DNA from: a virus
Direction: 5' to 3' (one strand)
Length of the DNA: 64,000 nt
Virus record (IMG/VR): IMGVR_UViG_3300044673_000327
Span: 1 to 64,000 of that record
The position numbers and the translations under genes were made by a program. Shown in pieces: positions 1 to 8,225 of the stretch; position 1 is the stretch's first letter, and every line of letters starts with the position of its first letter. The notes under the pieces were generated by a model, which saw nothing but the letters and a program-made list of their open reading frames with translations, was not told where the DNA came from and ran no database searches.

Positions 1-153
1 ATTCCGTACAGAACGCTCTCCGAAGCTTCCGATCTTCCGTTTGGAAACAAGGATCGGGAGCCGATGAAAGAGTTAATGAAGAGTACGGGGGTGGGGAGTT
101 TACGAATGGCAAGAGAGAAATTTAATTTATCTCGCTACTTTTGCGGAATTTGA
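1..153 (+). CDS. C-terminal end of an unknown protein (partial)
   Basis: Frame 1 is open from the window edge to a TGA at 151-153. The 50 visible residues end in MAREKFNLSRYFCGI. That ending is loosely like the C-terminal part of amino-methyltransferases, where a helix is followed by a hydrophobic strand and GI, but no catalytic motif is visible and I do not assign a function. The next gene starts 46 bases downstream on the same strand. Confidence 0.4.
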   Translation: MPYRTLSEASDLPFGNKDREPMKELMKSTGVGSLRMAREKFNLSRYFCGI

Positions 154-199
154 TTACGGGATGTAATTAATTTATGACGCTTATCGAAAGTAAAAGAAC

Positions 200-433
200 A
201 TGATAGATCTTATTGCCTCTACCAAATTCTATGTAGGTCGCCTCTGTAAGAACGGACACGAACACGAGGGTAGCGGGGGATCTCTCCGTTACAACTCTTG
301 CAAAATGTGTGTTCAGTGCATCAAAGAACAGAGAGCGGAACGAGCCAAGAACGGTTACTTCCGAGATTATTATATCGAGAATAGAACGAGTATTCTCGAT
401 ATGAAAAGAAACAAAAGATACTGGAGGGGATAA
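200..433 (+). CDS. Small zinc-finger-like protein (CxxGH...CxxC)
   Basis: This 77-residue basic protein carries CKNGHEHEGSGG, then RYNSCKMCVQC, so three or four Cys plus His could bind zinc. The same spacing (C-x2-GH, about 11 residues, RY, CxxC) occurs in the protein at 7500-7856, so the two are paralogous over this module. Such knuckles are common next to HNH or DNA-binding modules in phage, but nothing else here defines a function. There is no clear Shine-Dalgarno sequence upstream. Confidence 0.55.
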   Translation: MIDLIASTKFYVGRLCKNGHEHEGSGGSLRYNSCKMCVQCIKEQRAERAKNGYFRDYYIENRTSILDMKRNKRYWRG

Positions 434-470
434 AGTAAATCCTCTTCTCATTTCTTGGATAGATTGTTAT

Positions 471-502
471 GATAGAAGTAGACAATTCCGCCTACTTCTA
501 TC
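471..502 (+). promoter_or_regulatory. Perfect inverted repeat touching a start codon
   Basis: GATAGAAGTAG (471-481) and CTACTTCTATC (492-502) form an 11-bp perfect dyad with a 10-nt loop. The ATG of the nuclease gene begins at 503, and no Shine-Dalgarno sequence lies between. The dyad could be an operator, or an RNA hairpin that hides the start codon. Confidence 0.5.
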
Positions 503-1423
503 ATGCACTTTTATACCTCTTCCAAGACAGGTGAAGTCCTTCCTTCTGTAAGTCATATCATCGATAAGACCCGACCTTTATCGGAGATTATCAAGATGAA
601 TAAACGCTTCGAGGCTAAGAAGAAAAGGGAGGGTTTAAGTGACAAAGAATTCAATGCACACTGCGAGAACGGAAGAAATCGGGGAACGTTAATCCACGCC
701 GTCACTCAATCCTATTGGGAGACAGGGGTACTGGATAGGAGTAATTGGAACGAGGTGATCGATCCGAAGATTAATGTTATTACGGGTAAACCCTTCACCT
801 ACGGGGATTATCTAACGGGGTTCGATTCTTTCGTATCGGATCTGAAGAAGGAAGGAAGAAAAGTTGAATTAGTTCTCGCGGAGAGAGCGGTAGTCTCCGA
901 TGTTCATCGGTTCGGGGGGAGGTTCGATTTAATCCTCGACATCGACGATCGCAATCATCTCTTCGACCTCAAGACCTTCGGGGGGTATCGACACCAATAT
1001 CTGAGCGAGAAGCGGGGTCATGACGTGATGATCTACCTCTGGGAGAAATGGAGAAAGCCTAGTCGGATCGGCATCAAGAAACGCAACCCCGAGACGGGGA
1101 GAATGAAAACCTTTTACGAACCCGAGGTATTTCCGGTCGAGAGCGAACGGGATTGGAGTCACGTATCGCATTGGGTGCGGGATAAGTTCATCCAACTCGC
1201 TCTCTACCGGACGGCGATCTTTGAAGATCTCCGCATCCCGATCCACCGGTGCAATATTCTGGTGTTGACCCCGAACGGTCGGTATCAACTGATTCCCGTT
1301 CCCGCGAGAGTGTGGGCGGGATGTCAGATGGAAGCTTACGATCGGGTAGCCCAATTCTGGAGAACCGAGGGCGATCGCTGGAAGTTAATGGCTAAAGAAC
1401 GGGAGTTATGGGAGACGGCATGA
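503..1423 (+). CDS. PD-(D/E)XK nuclease, RecB/Cas4-like
   Basis: The 306-residue protein has the RecB-family exonuclease signature. RGTLIH is at about 60-65 (the motif containing the metal-binding His), a Glu is near 127, FDLILDID near 141-148 supplies the conserved Asp, and LFDLKT at about 153-158 supplies the D-x-K pair. The family cuts DNA ends and in phages acts in recombination, replication or degradation of host DNA; the precise role here is unknown. The start codon abuts a perfect dyad. The stop overlaps the next gene as ATGA, so the two are probably translated together. I am confident of the fold, less of the role. Confidence 0.75.
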   Translation: MHFYTSSKTGEVLPSVSHIIDKTRPLSEIIKMNKRFEAKKKREGLSDKEFNAHCENGRNRGTLIHAVTQSYWETGVLDRSNWNEVIDPKINVITGKPFTYGDYLTGFDSFVSDLKKEGRKVELVLAERAVVSDVHRFGGRFDLILDIDDRNHLFDLKTFGGYRHQYLSEKRGHDVMIYLWEKWRKPSRIGIKKRNPETGRMKTFYEPEVFPVESERDWSHVSHWVRDKFIQLALYRTAIFEDLRIPIHRCNILVLTPNGRYQLIPVPARVWAGCQMEAYDRVAQFWRTEGDRWKLMAKERELWETA

Positions 1424-1683
1424 GAATTATCAAAGACACGATCGATAACCTAGACGACCTGATCGAATTACTCGATCATATCGGGATGTTGATGCCTTGC
1501 GACGATCAGTTTACCGATTGTTCTTCGGAGGTCAAACTTCAAATCGAGAATAAGCTTTACGAGTTTCGGGAGTATCTTAAGCGGGTGAACAAATGGAGAG
1601 ACGGGGTTTGGAGAAAAGAGGTTCACGACCATCTCGCCGAACTAAAAGCCCTAGATGAAGAGTTCGGTTCTTTTCACGACTAA
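1420..1683 (+). CDS. Small acidic helical protein, translationally coupled to the nuclease
   Basis: This 87-residue protein is rich in Asp, Glu and Leu, with predicted helices throughout (DNLDDLIELLDH; LQIENKLYEFREYLK). I chose the ATG at 1420 because it overlaps the upstream TGA as ATGA and has GGGAG five bases before it. An in-frame ATG at 1408 is possible. No family recognised; a partner or regulator of the nuclease is a guess from position only. Confidence 0.55.
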   Translation: MRIIKDTIDNLDDLIELLDHIGMLMPCDDQFTDCSSEVKLQIENKLYEFREYLKRVNKWRDGVWRKEVHDHLAELKALDEEFGSFHD

Positions 1684-1712
1684 CCGAACTCGCGCGGTGA
1701 TGGGAAAGGGGA

Positions 1713-1747
1713 TAAGGAATAATCATCGGGGTTATTCCCTGTCCCGA
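1713..1747 (+). other. Intergenic stem-loop
   Basis: GGAATAA and TTATTCC pair around TCATCGGGG, extended by GGGATA and TGTCCC. There is no T-tract, so this is a leader or processing hairpin more than a terminator. Its loop side AGGAATAATCATCGGGG resembles the minus-strand box AGGAATACTAATCGGGG found before head genes. Confidence 0.35.
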
Positions 1748-1754
1748 GAGTCCT

Positions 1755-3074
1755 ATGAATCCTTACAATCCTTACCCCGAAGGCTATTTTCCCCGCGATG
1801 ACGATGCCGATTCCGAGGGAAGTGTTCCCCCCGAAGTCCGTAATCTGTTCCGTTTATTCTACTTCTCCCGTCCCGAGGGAGAGAACCCGAACGTTCGGAA
1901 ACGGATCGGCAAAGGGATTCCCGATCTCTCCAACCGATCGGACGAACTGGAGTGGGGACGGGAAGAGAACGAGAGAACCTATCTTCGGGTGGTCGATACT
2001 TTTATCCTGATTCAGTTCATCGGACAGGAGATCCAAAGAGAGTTAGAGGGGAGAGGTTTATCCGTCGGGCTATTCGTCCTCCCGAACTGGAGAGACGAGA
2101 GCGGGAACGCGGGTAGAGTGACGGTTAAATTACTCCGACCCGATAAAGAACAATCGGAAAGATTGATAGAAGATCGTCAATATATCACCGATGCTATTAG
2201 AATGAGGTTAGGCTGTACCGATGTGGTCGGGGAAGATTGTTTCGGGAATAAATTATTTCATCTTGGATTAAAAGACTCCTCTCATTCCTCTCCTTCCTCC
2301 GGTACGAAAGAAACTACCACCGGAAAAGAAATGACCGCCACTCTCGTATCTCAAGAAAACAATCGTACCGAATACGATGTCGTACCCGAACAGATCGACA
2401 TCTCGGGTATCGCGCGCGAATCCGTTTCTACCCCCGCCCCCCCGCTAACCTTCGGGCAGTTCATCTCCAATTGCGAGCGGGCGGGGATCTCCCGTGACTT
2501 TATCGAGTCCTTACCGCTACCCGATAGCGTAGCCCGTCAGATGCGGGATTCTCTTTACTCGGGACTCGACGGGATGATCTTCAACCCCGTAGCTCCCTCT
2601 CCATCCCCGACCCGTAATCGCCAAACGTCGGTAGCCGCGCCCGTCGCCGCGCCCGAGACCCCGAGAAAGAAACCCGGACGTAAACCGGGAGGGGCTACCA
2701 AAGCGAAAGGGACAAGAGGAAAAGCGAAAGCTAAAATCTCTACTCCCGCCCCCGAATCGTCGGTATCCAACGACGGGATCAAGGAACGGATGATGATGTT
2801 CCCGAAAGATTTTAAACCCGCGAAAAGTATCGGTAAGGCTCTATCCGATAAAGGGGAGACGGTGTACTCCGAGAACCTACGTCGCGCGCTCACGGTTAAC
2901 GGTAAGCCCCGTAATATGTACGCTAACCTGCAACGTATCGCCGATGAAACCGAGTACACCCCGTGGTGGGAAAAACTCATGTCCCTCACCCCCGGCGATC
3001 GAGAGGTGAATGAACCGTTCTACCGCGAGGCGGCGCGTTGGTTGTTGGCTCAACAATCGGAAGCGGCGGCGTAA
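1755..3074 (+). CDS. Unknown protein with AT-hook-like basic linker
   Basis: The 439-residue protein has three parts. Residues 1-180 form a mixed region (VDTFILIQFIGQEIQREL, then RVTVKLLRPDKEQSERL). Residues 180-350 are a Ser/Pro/Ala-rich linker containing KKPGRKPGG and a lysine-rich stretch, an AT-hook-like minor-groove binding motif. Residues 350-439 form a compact domain ending EAARWLLAQQSEAAA. I do not recognise the family. The basic linker suggests DNA binding. It lies between the nuclease and the first integrase. Confidence 0.6.
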   Translation: MNPYNPYPEGYFPRDDDADSEGSVPPEVRNLFRLFYFSRPEGENPNVRKRIGKGIPDLSNRSDELEWGREENERTYLRVVDTFILIQFIGQEIQRELEGRGLSVGLFVLPNWRDESGNAGRVTVKLLRPDKEQSERLIEDRQYITDAIRMRLGCTDVVGEDCFGNKLFHLGLKDSSHSSPSSGTKETTTGKEMTATLVSQENNRTEYDVVPEQIDISGIARESVSTPAPPLTFGQFISNCERAGISRDFIESLPLPDSVARQMRDSLYSGLDGMIFNPVAPSPSPTRNRQTSVAAPVAAPETPRKKPGRKPGGATKAKGTRGKAKAKISTPAPESSVSNDGIKERMMMFPKDFKPAKSIGKALSDKGETVYSENLRRALTVNGKPRNMYANLQRIADETEYTPWWEKLMSLTPGDREVNEPFYREAARWLLAQQSEAAA

Positions 3075-3448
3075 GTTTAGGTCTTGTGGGTGTTGGAAGT
3101 CTAAGAGTTTTCACGTTAAGGAAATCAGGGGTAGTTCTTCGGGGCTACCTTTTTTGTTTTCTCTCTCTCGCTCGAACACCGCGGTAAGCTAGATGTATCG
3201 TGGCCGATACCCCCTTTTTAGGCGTTGGGAAGATTTCGGGAAGACTAAACCGAGAAATCCCGAAACCCAATCCTAGAGAGGGATTCACCCCTCGTATAAC
3301 TACGCTAGGAATAGTTACTTAACCCCTCGCCGATTCTCCGAAACCCCCTCCAAAACCCTTTCCCTGTCCGCATCCCGTCCGAGCGTGTCCGCTTAAAAGG
3401 ACATAAAAGGATATAATACTCGGGAAGATTTCGGGAAAGATCGGGAAA
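3075..3448. other. 374-base intergenic region before integrase 1: direct repeats and hairpin
   Basis: GGGAAGATTTCGGGAA occurs at 3227-3242 and again at 3422-3437, just before the integrase ATG. The first copy belongs to a hairpin (TTTCGGGA with TCCCGAAA, extended by TTGGG and CCCAA, 3225-3270). A degenerate copy of the tACGCTA leader repeat is at 3295-3310. TATAAT at 3412-3417 is a good -10 with no obvious -35. Repeats beside an integrase gene could be arm-type binding sites or part of an attachment site; no core att sequence can be identified from one strand. Confidence 0.4.
3412..3417 (+). promoter_or_regulatory. Candidate -10 box of integrase 1
   Basis: TATAAT lies 32 bases before the ATG at 3449 and just before the second GGGAAGATTTCGGGAA repeat. 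The region 17-18 bases upstream lacks a convincing TTGACA-like box, so an activator may be needed. Confidence 0.4.
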
Positions 3449-4759
3449 ATGAAAAACGAAAAGGGTAGAGAGAGAAAGCTAGAGGAAGAGAGAACGAGTG
3501 AACCCGAGAGAGAGAAGATCGGGAGTAAGGGATCGGGAAGGGATTATACCAAGCTCGATCGATCTATATCGAGAGCCAACGCTAAACTCGATCGGGCGAG
3601 TATCCGGAGAAAGGGGAACCGGTTGTACCTGAGAGTCACCCTACCCGATCGCGAGGGGAACGGACAGAAGAAAGAACGGGAGATCTCGACCGGGTGCATC
3701 GCCACCGACGAGGGATTAAAGGTAGCGATAGCCAAAGCCACCGAGATCGTTACCGCCCTGATGTGGGAAAGAGATCCGTGGGGGGTGATCGACGGGTGGG
3801 ATAGTCAATCGGAAAAGGAGAGGAAAGAGAGAAAGAGAAAAGAGAGATCGAGTTTAGAGGGAACGGTAGCGGGGTTAATCCGAGAGGGCAAGAAGATCCG
3901 TATCTTCGAGGTATTGAAACTGTACGAACAGGAATATTTCGCGATCCGCCCGAGAACCCCAACAACGGAACGGAGTTATAAAACCAGTAGACAGGCTTAT
4001 TTCAAGTTATTACCCCCCGAGGGGTTTCTCGATTTCAAGACCCTACGGGATACCCTGATCACCAAGACTAAACCCGATACCTGTAGCCGCTCGATCTGCT
4101 ATCAGGCGTTCAACGCCCTCGTGTCCTTCGCCAAGCTCGATATAGATCTATCCCCCTATCGGGGTAACTATAAACCCAAACTGAGAAACATCCCGACCCC
4201 CGAAGAGGTGGAGAGGGCGATCGATAACCTCCCCGATCGCTGGCAGTTCGTTCTCGGGCATATCGCCACGTTCGGACTCAGGGATCACGAGGTCTTCTTT
4301 CTCCATCTAGAACGGTTGACAGAAAATCCCCCCGTATTGGTGATCGACGAGAAAGGGGTCGATCGCACGAAGACCGGATACCGTATCTCCCTTCCCCTAT
4401 TCCCCGAGTGGGTAGAACGATGGGAGTTAACCCGATACCGTTTCCCTAACTTCCGTTACGATCTAGAGAAAGTATCGAATAGCCAACTCGGGGCTAGAAT
4501 CGCGATTAACCTCTATAACAACCACGGGGAGTTTCCCTATACCGTCTACCAGTTACGGGATTTCTACGCGGTCTATTGCGGGGTGTTGGGAGTTCCCGAC
4601 CATCTAGCGATCGCCATGATGGGACACTCCACCACCACCCATTACCAGCATTACAAGTCCCATACCGACGAGAGAAGATTGATCGAGGGATTCGTCAATT
4701 GGAGAGATGGAAGGGAGATCGAAAAAAGGGATTCCCGAAAGAATCCCCGTGGTGACTAG
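3449..4759 (+). CDS. int: Tyrosine recombinase / phage integrase 1
   Basis: The 436-residue protein has a very charged N-terminus, an arm-binding-like segment (residues 50-115), a core-binding domain around 150-235 and a C-terminal catalytic domain. Visible catalytic positions are Arg278 in FGLRDHE, Arg370 in YQLRDFY, His393 in MMGHS and Tyr402 in HYQHY. The His of the usual H-x-x-R is Tyr367 here, a substitution tolerated in some families. It integrates or excises phage DNA. The gene stands alone with its own leader and is convergent with the genes that follow. A second recombinase at 18865-20112 has the full classical set of residues. Confidence 0.85.
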   Translation: MKNEKGRERKLEEERTSEPEREKIGSKGSGRDYTKLDRSISRANAKLDRASIRRKGNRLYLRVTLPDREGNGQKKEREISTGCIATDEGLKVAIAKATEIVTALMWERDPWGVIDGWDSQSEKERKERKRKERSSLEGTVAGLIREGKKIRIFEVLKLYEQEYFAIRPRTPTTERSYKTSRQAYFKLLPPEGFLDFKTLRDTLITKTKPDTCSRSICYQAFNALVSFAKLDIDLSPYRGNYKPKLRNIPTPEEVERAIDNLPDRWQFVLGHIATFGLRDHEVFFLHLERLTENPPVLVIDEKGVDRTKTGYRISLPLFPEWVERWELTRYRFPNFRYDLEKVSNSQLGARIAINLYNNHGEFPYTVYQLRDFYAVYCGVLGVPDHLAIAMMGHSTTTHYQHYKSHTDERRLIEGFVNWRDGREIEKRDSRKNPRGD

Positions 4760-4782
4760 ACCGATAATGAGGAGAACTCGTA

Positions 4783-5043
4783 TTAGGCAGAAGGCTCGGG
4801 AGCGGGAGCGTCGGGAACGATGCCCTTCACCTTCTCGACTAACTTCTGGATCTGCTCGACCCGTTCCGGTAATCCATCTTTAATATCCGCGAGTTCGTCG
4901 GCTTGAACCGTTTCATCGGTAATAGCCGATTCTAGAGCGGCAATAGCCGTATCGAGATCCGAGAGTTGCATTTTAATTTCCTCGATGGTTTTCGTTAGAT
5001 CGTCGTTCGTCGTCTGGACGATGACGGTTATTCGGGTAGGCAT
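4783..5043 (-). CDS. Small coiled-coil protein
   Basis: The 86-residue protein begins MPTRITVIVQTT, followed by acidic heptads from about 13 to 75 (DLTKTIEEIKMQLSDLDTAI) and a Pro/Ala tail. It probably forms a coiled coil. It is convergent with integrase 1 and co-directional with 5116-5418. Function unknown. Confidence 0.55.
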   Translation of the reverse strand: MPTRITVIVQTTNDDLTKTIEEIKMQLSDLDTAIAALESAITDETVQADELADIKDGLPERVEQIQKLVEKVKGIVPDAPAPEPSA

Positions 5044-5115
5044 GGATTCAGCCCTAGGTTATTTACCCGCACTCATTCTACCATCGGGAGAGGGGTAGCA
5101 CGTCGATCTCTTTTC

Positions 5116-5418
5116 TTATCCCCTCTTCACGATCTCCTTGATTCTCCAACTCTCGATCCAGAACACCCGATCGCTTACCAAGCAGATGGGTTCGTGTTCG
5201 ACTATCTTCTCGGGAGGGATCTCGTCGCGGGCTACCCGACAGACCACGCCCCTAGAGTACGAACCATCGGAGTTAATGTATCTAACCTCGCTACCCGGTG
5301 GATACTCTCGGCTGTACGTGATGACATCGATACCCCGTTCTCTGGAGATGTCCGCCACGGGGATGTGATAGGTCGCGTATTTATTAGCCTTCGGGTATCT
5401 CAGCGTTAGCGTGGGCAT
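5116..5418 (-). CDS. Unknown beta-rich small protein
   Basis: The 100-residue protein has alternating strand-like segments (TLTLRYPKANKYATYHI; GSEVRYINSDGSYSRGVVC) resembling an SH3- or KOW-like barrel, but I cannot name a family. It is divergent from the gene at 5563, with a 144-base spacer that holds the TAGATCGTTAATCTA dyad and a leader hairpin. Confidence 0.55.
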   Translation of the reverse strand: MPTLTLRYPKANKYATYHIPVADISRERGIDVITYSREYPPGSEVRYINSDGSYSRGVVCRVARDEIPPEKIVEHEPICLVSDRVFWIESWRIKEIVKRG

Positions 5419-5460
5419 AGAGAGGAAGGAAGGAGAGGAGGTTTAATTTCTCTTTAAAAA

Positions 5461-5475
5461 TAGATCGTTAATCTA
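5461..5475. promoter_or_regulatory. Dyad TAGATCGTTAATCTA
   Basis: A 15-base inverted repeat (TAGAT...ATCTA) sits in the divergent spacer 5419-5562. Close copies lie at 13756-13772 and 15112-15128, and weaker ones near other starts, so it may be an operator or promoter part. Confidence 0.4.
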
Positions 5476-5514
5476 CTATTCTAATTATAGCCCTATCCCA
5501 TCCCCTAACCCCTC

Positions 5515-5541
5515 GGATAGCTACGCTACGGGGGGAGTGAG
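5515..5541 (+). repeat. Leader hairpin family A, copy 1
   Basis: GGATAGCTACGCTA followed by a G-run and GTGAG, ending 22 bases before the ATG at 5563. TAGC and GCTA pair around TAC. The stretch CTACGGGGGGAGTGAG is nearly identical to the copy inside the replication gene at 10375. Confidence 0.6.
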
Positions 5542-5562
5542 TATTTAGTTAATGGAGAACCT

Positions 5563-6084
5563 ATGACGACCGCGACCGAAACCTTTGCCCCGATCCACGA
5601 ACGGGAGTTGATAGATTGTCAGATGCTTCTCGGTATCGATAAAAACGTGAGCTTTCTCTTCGATTCGACGGGGGATGTGATTCTCCGATATATCGACGGG
5701 GAAGGGTTCTCTCACTGGCGATGCGATATTTTCAGGGTATGTAATATCCCGCTCGGACAATACCCTCCAGCCCTTAAGAACTCTATCGATAGAGATCCGA
5801 GTGTTATCTACAAACTAGAGGCTTTGCGTCAAGCCCTCGATTGGGACGATAACCAGAAAGCTTTCGCGGACTACTGCCGCGCTAATTCGTTCCCGATCGG
5901 ACTCCGATCGCTCTCGGTTCCTATCAAAATCAGACGGGAAGATAACCGTGAACGGGAAGAGTGCGTTACTCTACTCGCCCCCCAGACCACCGTTCGGAAT
6001 CCCGACGAGTTTCAATTCTCGGGTAATTTCGACATCGATTCCAAACCCCCGACCTATTATCTATACGCGAGGAAGAAAACGTGA
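5563..6084 (+). CDS. Unknown early protein, 173 residues
   Basis: It has an N-terminal segment with KNVSFLFDSTGDVILRYID, which looks like beta strands, a central helical part and a Pro-rich end. No family recognised. GGAGAAC lies 5-11 bases before the ATG. It heads an operon with 6081 (GTGA overlap) and 6318, downstream of a family A leader hairpin. Confidence 0.6.
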   Translation: MTTATETFAPIHERELIDCQMLLGIDKNVSFLFDSTGDVILRYIDGEGFSHWRCDIFRVCNIPLGQYPPALKNSIDRDPSVIYKLEALRQALDWDDNQKAFADYCRANSFPIGLRSLSVPIKIRREDNREREECVTLLAPQTTVRNPDEFQFSGNFDIDSKPPTYYLYARKKT

Positions 6085-6311
6085 CAGAGCTTCTTTACCA
6101 ATTTCAAGATCTCACAAGAGATATTATCCGGCAATGGAGATATAGAGGGCGGATTGCCAAAGGGGAAACGGTCAGGTTGGATGATACCTATTACAAGGTA
6201 CTAGAAGTTATTCATCTACAATTCTTGGGTGATTACCTTGTTGTTTGTATCGTACATCCAGTGGACTTCGATCGCATCATCCAACTTCACAAAATAGATA
6301 CCTGTAGATAG
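6081..6311 (+). CDS. Small unknown protein, GTG start
   Basis: The 76-residue protein begins at a GTG whose last bases overlap the upstream TGA (GTGA), a typical coupled start. The sequence (GRIAKGETVRLDDTYYKVLEV) looks like a small beta barrel, possibly a PUA/DUF-type module. Function unknown. Confidence 0.55.
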   Translation: MTELLYQFQDLTRDIIRQWRYRGRIAKGETVRLDDTYYKVLEVIHLQFLGDYLVVCIVHPVDFDRIIQLHKIDTCR

Positions 6312-6317
6312 AAAACC

Positions 6318-6614
6318 ATGAAAGCGATTCAAACCAAGTATCTCCCCGCTACCGATAGAAAAGGGAGTCGGATCAAGGCGTTCGACATAGATGGAAACTC
6401 GGTTACGATTCCCTACCCCCACGATATAGCGGGAACTGATAAATGCCATCAACTAGCCGCTAGAGCCTTGATGGACAAGATGGGCTGGAAAGGTAAACTC
6501 GCGGTTGGCGAGATTAAAGGGGGACTGGTCTTTTGTTTCGTCGAAAAGTACGTGGGATTCGGAATTACCAACCACTATACTTTCGAGCATCCCGATCCCC
6601 ATGACCCCACTTAA
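6318..6614 (+). CDS. Conserved small phage/plasmid protein
   Basis: The pattern MKAIQTKYLPATDRKGSRIK, then AFDIDGNSVTIPYPHD and ALMDKMGWKGKL, matches a widespread small family I know from phages and plasmids (start MKAI.TKYL.ATNTRGSRI, end with a GGxVF motif). No function is established for that family. It has 98 residues and lies six bases downstream of the previous gene. Confidence 0.65.
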   Translation: MKAIQTKYLPATDRKGSRIKAFDIDGNSVTIPYPHDIAGTDKCHQLAARALMDKMGWKGKLAVGEIKGGLVFCFVEKYVGFGITNHYTFEHPDPHDPT

Positions 6615-6670
6615 TTAATACTTTCTTCTCGCTTCTCCCCTCTCTTTCAATCACAAAGGAACCGACTATC

Positions 6671-7402
6671 ATGACCCTAGCTACAGAAAAAGAAACCACT
6701 CCCTTCTCGATATTCGTCAATGCCGTTACCTCCGAATTATGCCGCGTCGCCCCGATGGATCTGGCGGACTGGTTCGTGATTCCCGCCGATGCCAATAACT
6801 GGCGAAAAGAACGTATCCACCACCAAATCGGAGTCATTAACGATAACGGGGTAGAGCGGAAAGTTTTCATCGAGATCTGGTTTCGCGATCCCTACAACAA
6901 CAAACAGGAAGCTCTTTTGAGTTCCGAGATAGAATACGTGGATGGACAGAAACGCCTATCCCTCGTCAACTTCCTCGACTGGAAATACAAACAGGGTAAA
7001 CACTCGATCTCTTTCTCCACGAATCGAACCCCCGAGGCGATCGCCAAAGACATCGCCCGTAAGCTAATCGACGAATATAATATCGGCGCGTACCGAGAGG
7101 CTATCGCCGAACTCCGGAATAACATCGATACCGCGCGACGAACCACCGAATACCTAACCCCGATCGCCGAACGGTTGGGGTTAATGGTTCGACGTAGTGA
7201 CTATCACGGTATTCAGTTACCCACCGGTATCGAGTGGACTCACTCGATAGAAATGACCACCAAGATCGAGAGAATCGAACCGTACTCGGGTTGCACGGAA
7301 TTCGAGGTTAAGTTCAAGCGATTGAATCGGGAGGAGTTAGAGCAACTAATCCAATTCTTCGAGGGTCTAGCCGCCCATGAAGAAATTATGGATAGCGAAT
7401 AA
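6671..7402 (+). CDS. Unknown protein, 243 residues
   Basis: The protein starts after AAAGGAACCG, a good ribosome site. A mixed N-terminal half (FVIPADANNWRKERIHHQIG) is followed by a helical part (IARKLIDEYNIGAYREAIAEL) and a strand-rich end (GCTEFEVKFKRLNREELEQL). I do not recognise it. A strong terminator follows at once, so it ends the 5563 operon. Confidence 0.6.
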   Translation: MTLATEKETTPFSIFVNAVTSELCRVAPMDLADWFVIPADANNWRKERIHHQIGVINDNGVERKVFIEIWFRDPYNNKQEALLSSEIEYVDGQKRLSLVNFLDWKYKQGKHSISFSTNRTPEAIAKDIARKLIDEYNIGAYREAIAELRNNIDTARRTTEYLTPIAERLGLMVRRSDYHGIQLPTGIEWTHSIEMTTKIERIEPYSGCTEFEVKFKRLNREELEQLIQFFEGLAAHEEIMDSE

Positions 7403-7416
7403 TCTCTCTAGCTATC

Positions 7417-7447
7417 GGGGATAATTGAAATAGATTATCCCTGTTTT
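7417..7447 (+). terminator. Rho-independent terminator
   Basis: GGGGATAAT pairs with ATTATCCC around TGAAATAG and is followed by TGTTTTTTCT. It closes the 5563-7402 operon. Confidence 0.75.
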
Positions 7448-7499
7448 TTCTCGATCATGTTCCTCTCTTTCCTCTCTTTCCTTCTTTCTTAATCGGTCG

Positions 7500-7856
7500 A
7501 TGAAACAGAATGATGATACCCTGACGATGAATCGTTATCTCGGCAAGCCCTGTAAACACGGACATCTTTATAAGGGTACGGGAAAAACTCTACGGTATGT
7601 CGGGGATAAAGCCTGTGTTTACTGTTCCCGAGAGAAGACACGACGCTGGAAGGATAAAGATCCGAGTCGGAAAAAAAGATATTACGATCCGACAATAGCC
7701 TCTACCGTTCCCGTCGTGCTATCCCGCGCCCAGAAGAATTTATTTAAAGCCAATTGCGAGCGGGCGGGATTAACCCAATCGGAAGTGATTCGGGAACTGA
7801 TTCGGGAGTGGAATCGAGAACGGGAGAGCGAATGTCTATCCTCTCCCCGAAAGTAG
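7500..7856 (+). CDS. Zinc-knuckle plus ribbon-helix-helix-like DNA-binding protein
   Basis: The N-terminal half holds CKHGHLYKGTGKTLRY and CVYC, a probable zinc knuckle paralogous to the one at 200-433. The C-terminal half (VVLSRAQKNLFKANCERAGL, SEVIRELIREWNRE) has the strand-helix-helix pattern of ribbon-helix-helix proteins, so it is probably a DNA-binding regulator. ATG at 7500 or 7527 could start it; neither has a clear Shine-Dalgarno. It is convergent with the minus-strand gene ending at 7836, overlapping it by 21 bases. Confidence 0.6.
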   Translation: MKQNDDTLTMNRYLGKPCKHGHLYKGTGKTLRYVGDKACVYCSREKTRRWKDKDPSRKKRYYDPTIASTVPVVLSRAQKNLFKANCERAGLTQSEVIRELIREWNRERESECLSSPRK

Positions 7857-8156
7857 ATCGTTGACCCGTTCGACGTGGACGAGGATCAGCCTCCCGCTTC
7901 TCCGGTAGTGGTAATTCTCCTTGCCGAGACGGTATTCAAATAGCCAACGCCGAACGGTTCTCTCGTTCTTGGGGATGGGTTTTCCTTCCCCGCATACTTC
8001 TAAGAGCGGGATGAAAGAAGCGTCGGATTCCTTTCTGAGTTCGTTAATCACCAACTGGAGATTATCGTTACTCGCCCTGAGTACCTCGATCTCGTGGAGT
8101 AGGTAATCGAACTTCTGCTCTACCGTCAGGGCATCGGGGGGGAAGGATAGATCCAT
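7836..8156 (-). CDS. Excisionase-like / MerR-type helix-turn-helix protein
   Basis: The C-terminal half (NERTVRRWLFEYRLGKENYHY, then RRSGRLILVHVERVNDLL) resembles the winged helix of excisionases and helix-turn-helix 17 proteins: recognition helix, a GK turn, and a wing with a conserved Arg. The N-terminal half is a coiled coil. I prefer the ATG at 8156 over a TTG at 8174. It lies next to a repressor-like gene, as expected for a lysogeny module. Confidence 0.5.
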   Translation of the reverse strand: MDLSFPPDALTVEQKFDYLLHEIEVLRASNDNLQLVINELRKESDASFIPLLEVCGEGKPIPKNERTVRRWLFEYRLGKENYHYRRSGRLILVHVERVNDLLSGRG

Positions 8157-8225
8157 AAGAAAAGAGATCAACAATCTACTGTTAATCAGTATAGTCCGAT
8201 CTCCTTCCGATTTAGTGAAAGTGAA

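Noticed and set aside
7852-7868. Further copy of the TAGATCGTT dyad at the end of 7500-7856
   Set aside because: Only the left half matches (TAGATCGTTGACC) and it lies between two convergent gene ends, where an operator is less likely.
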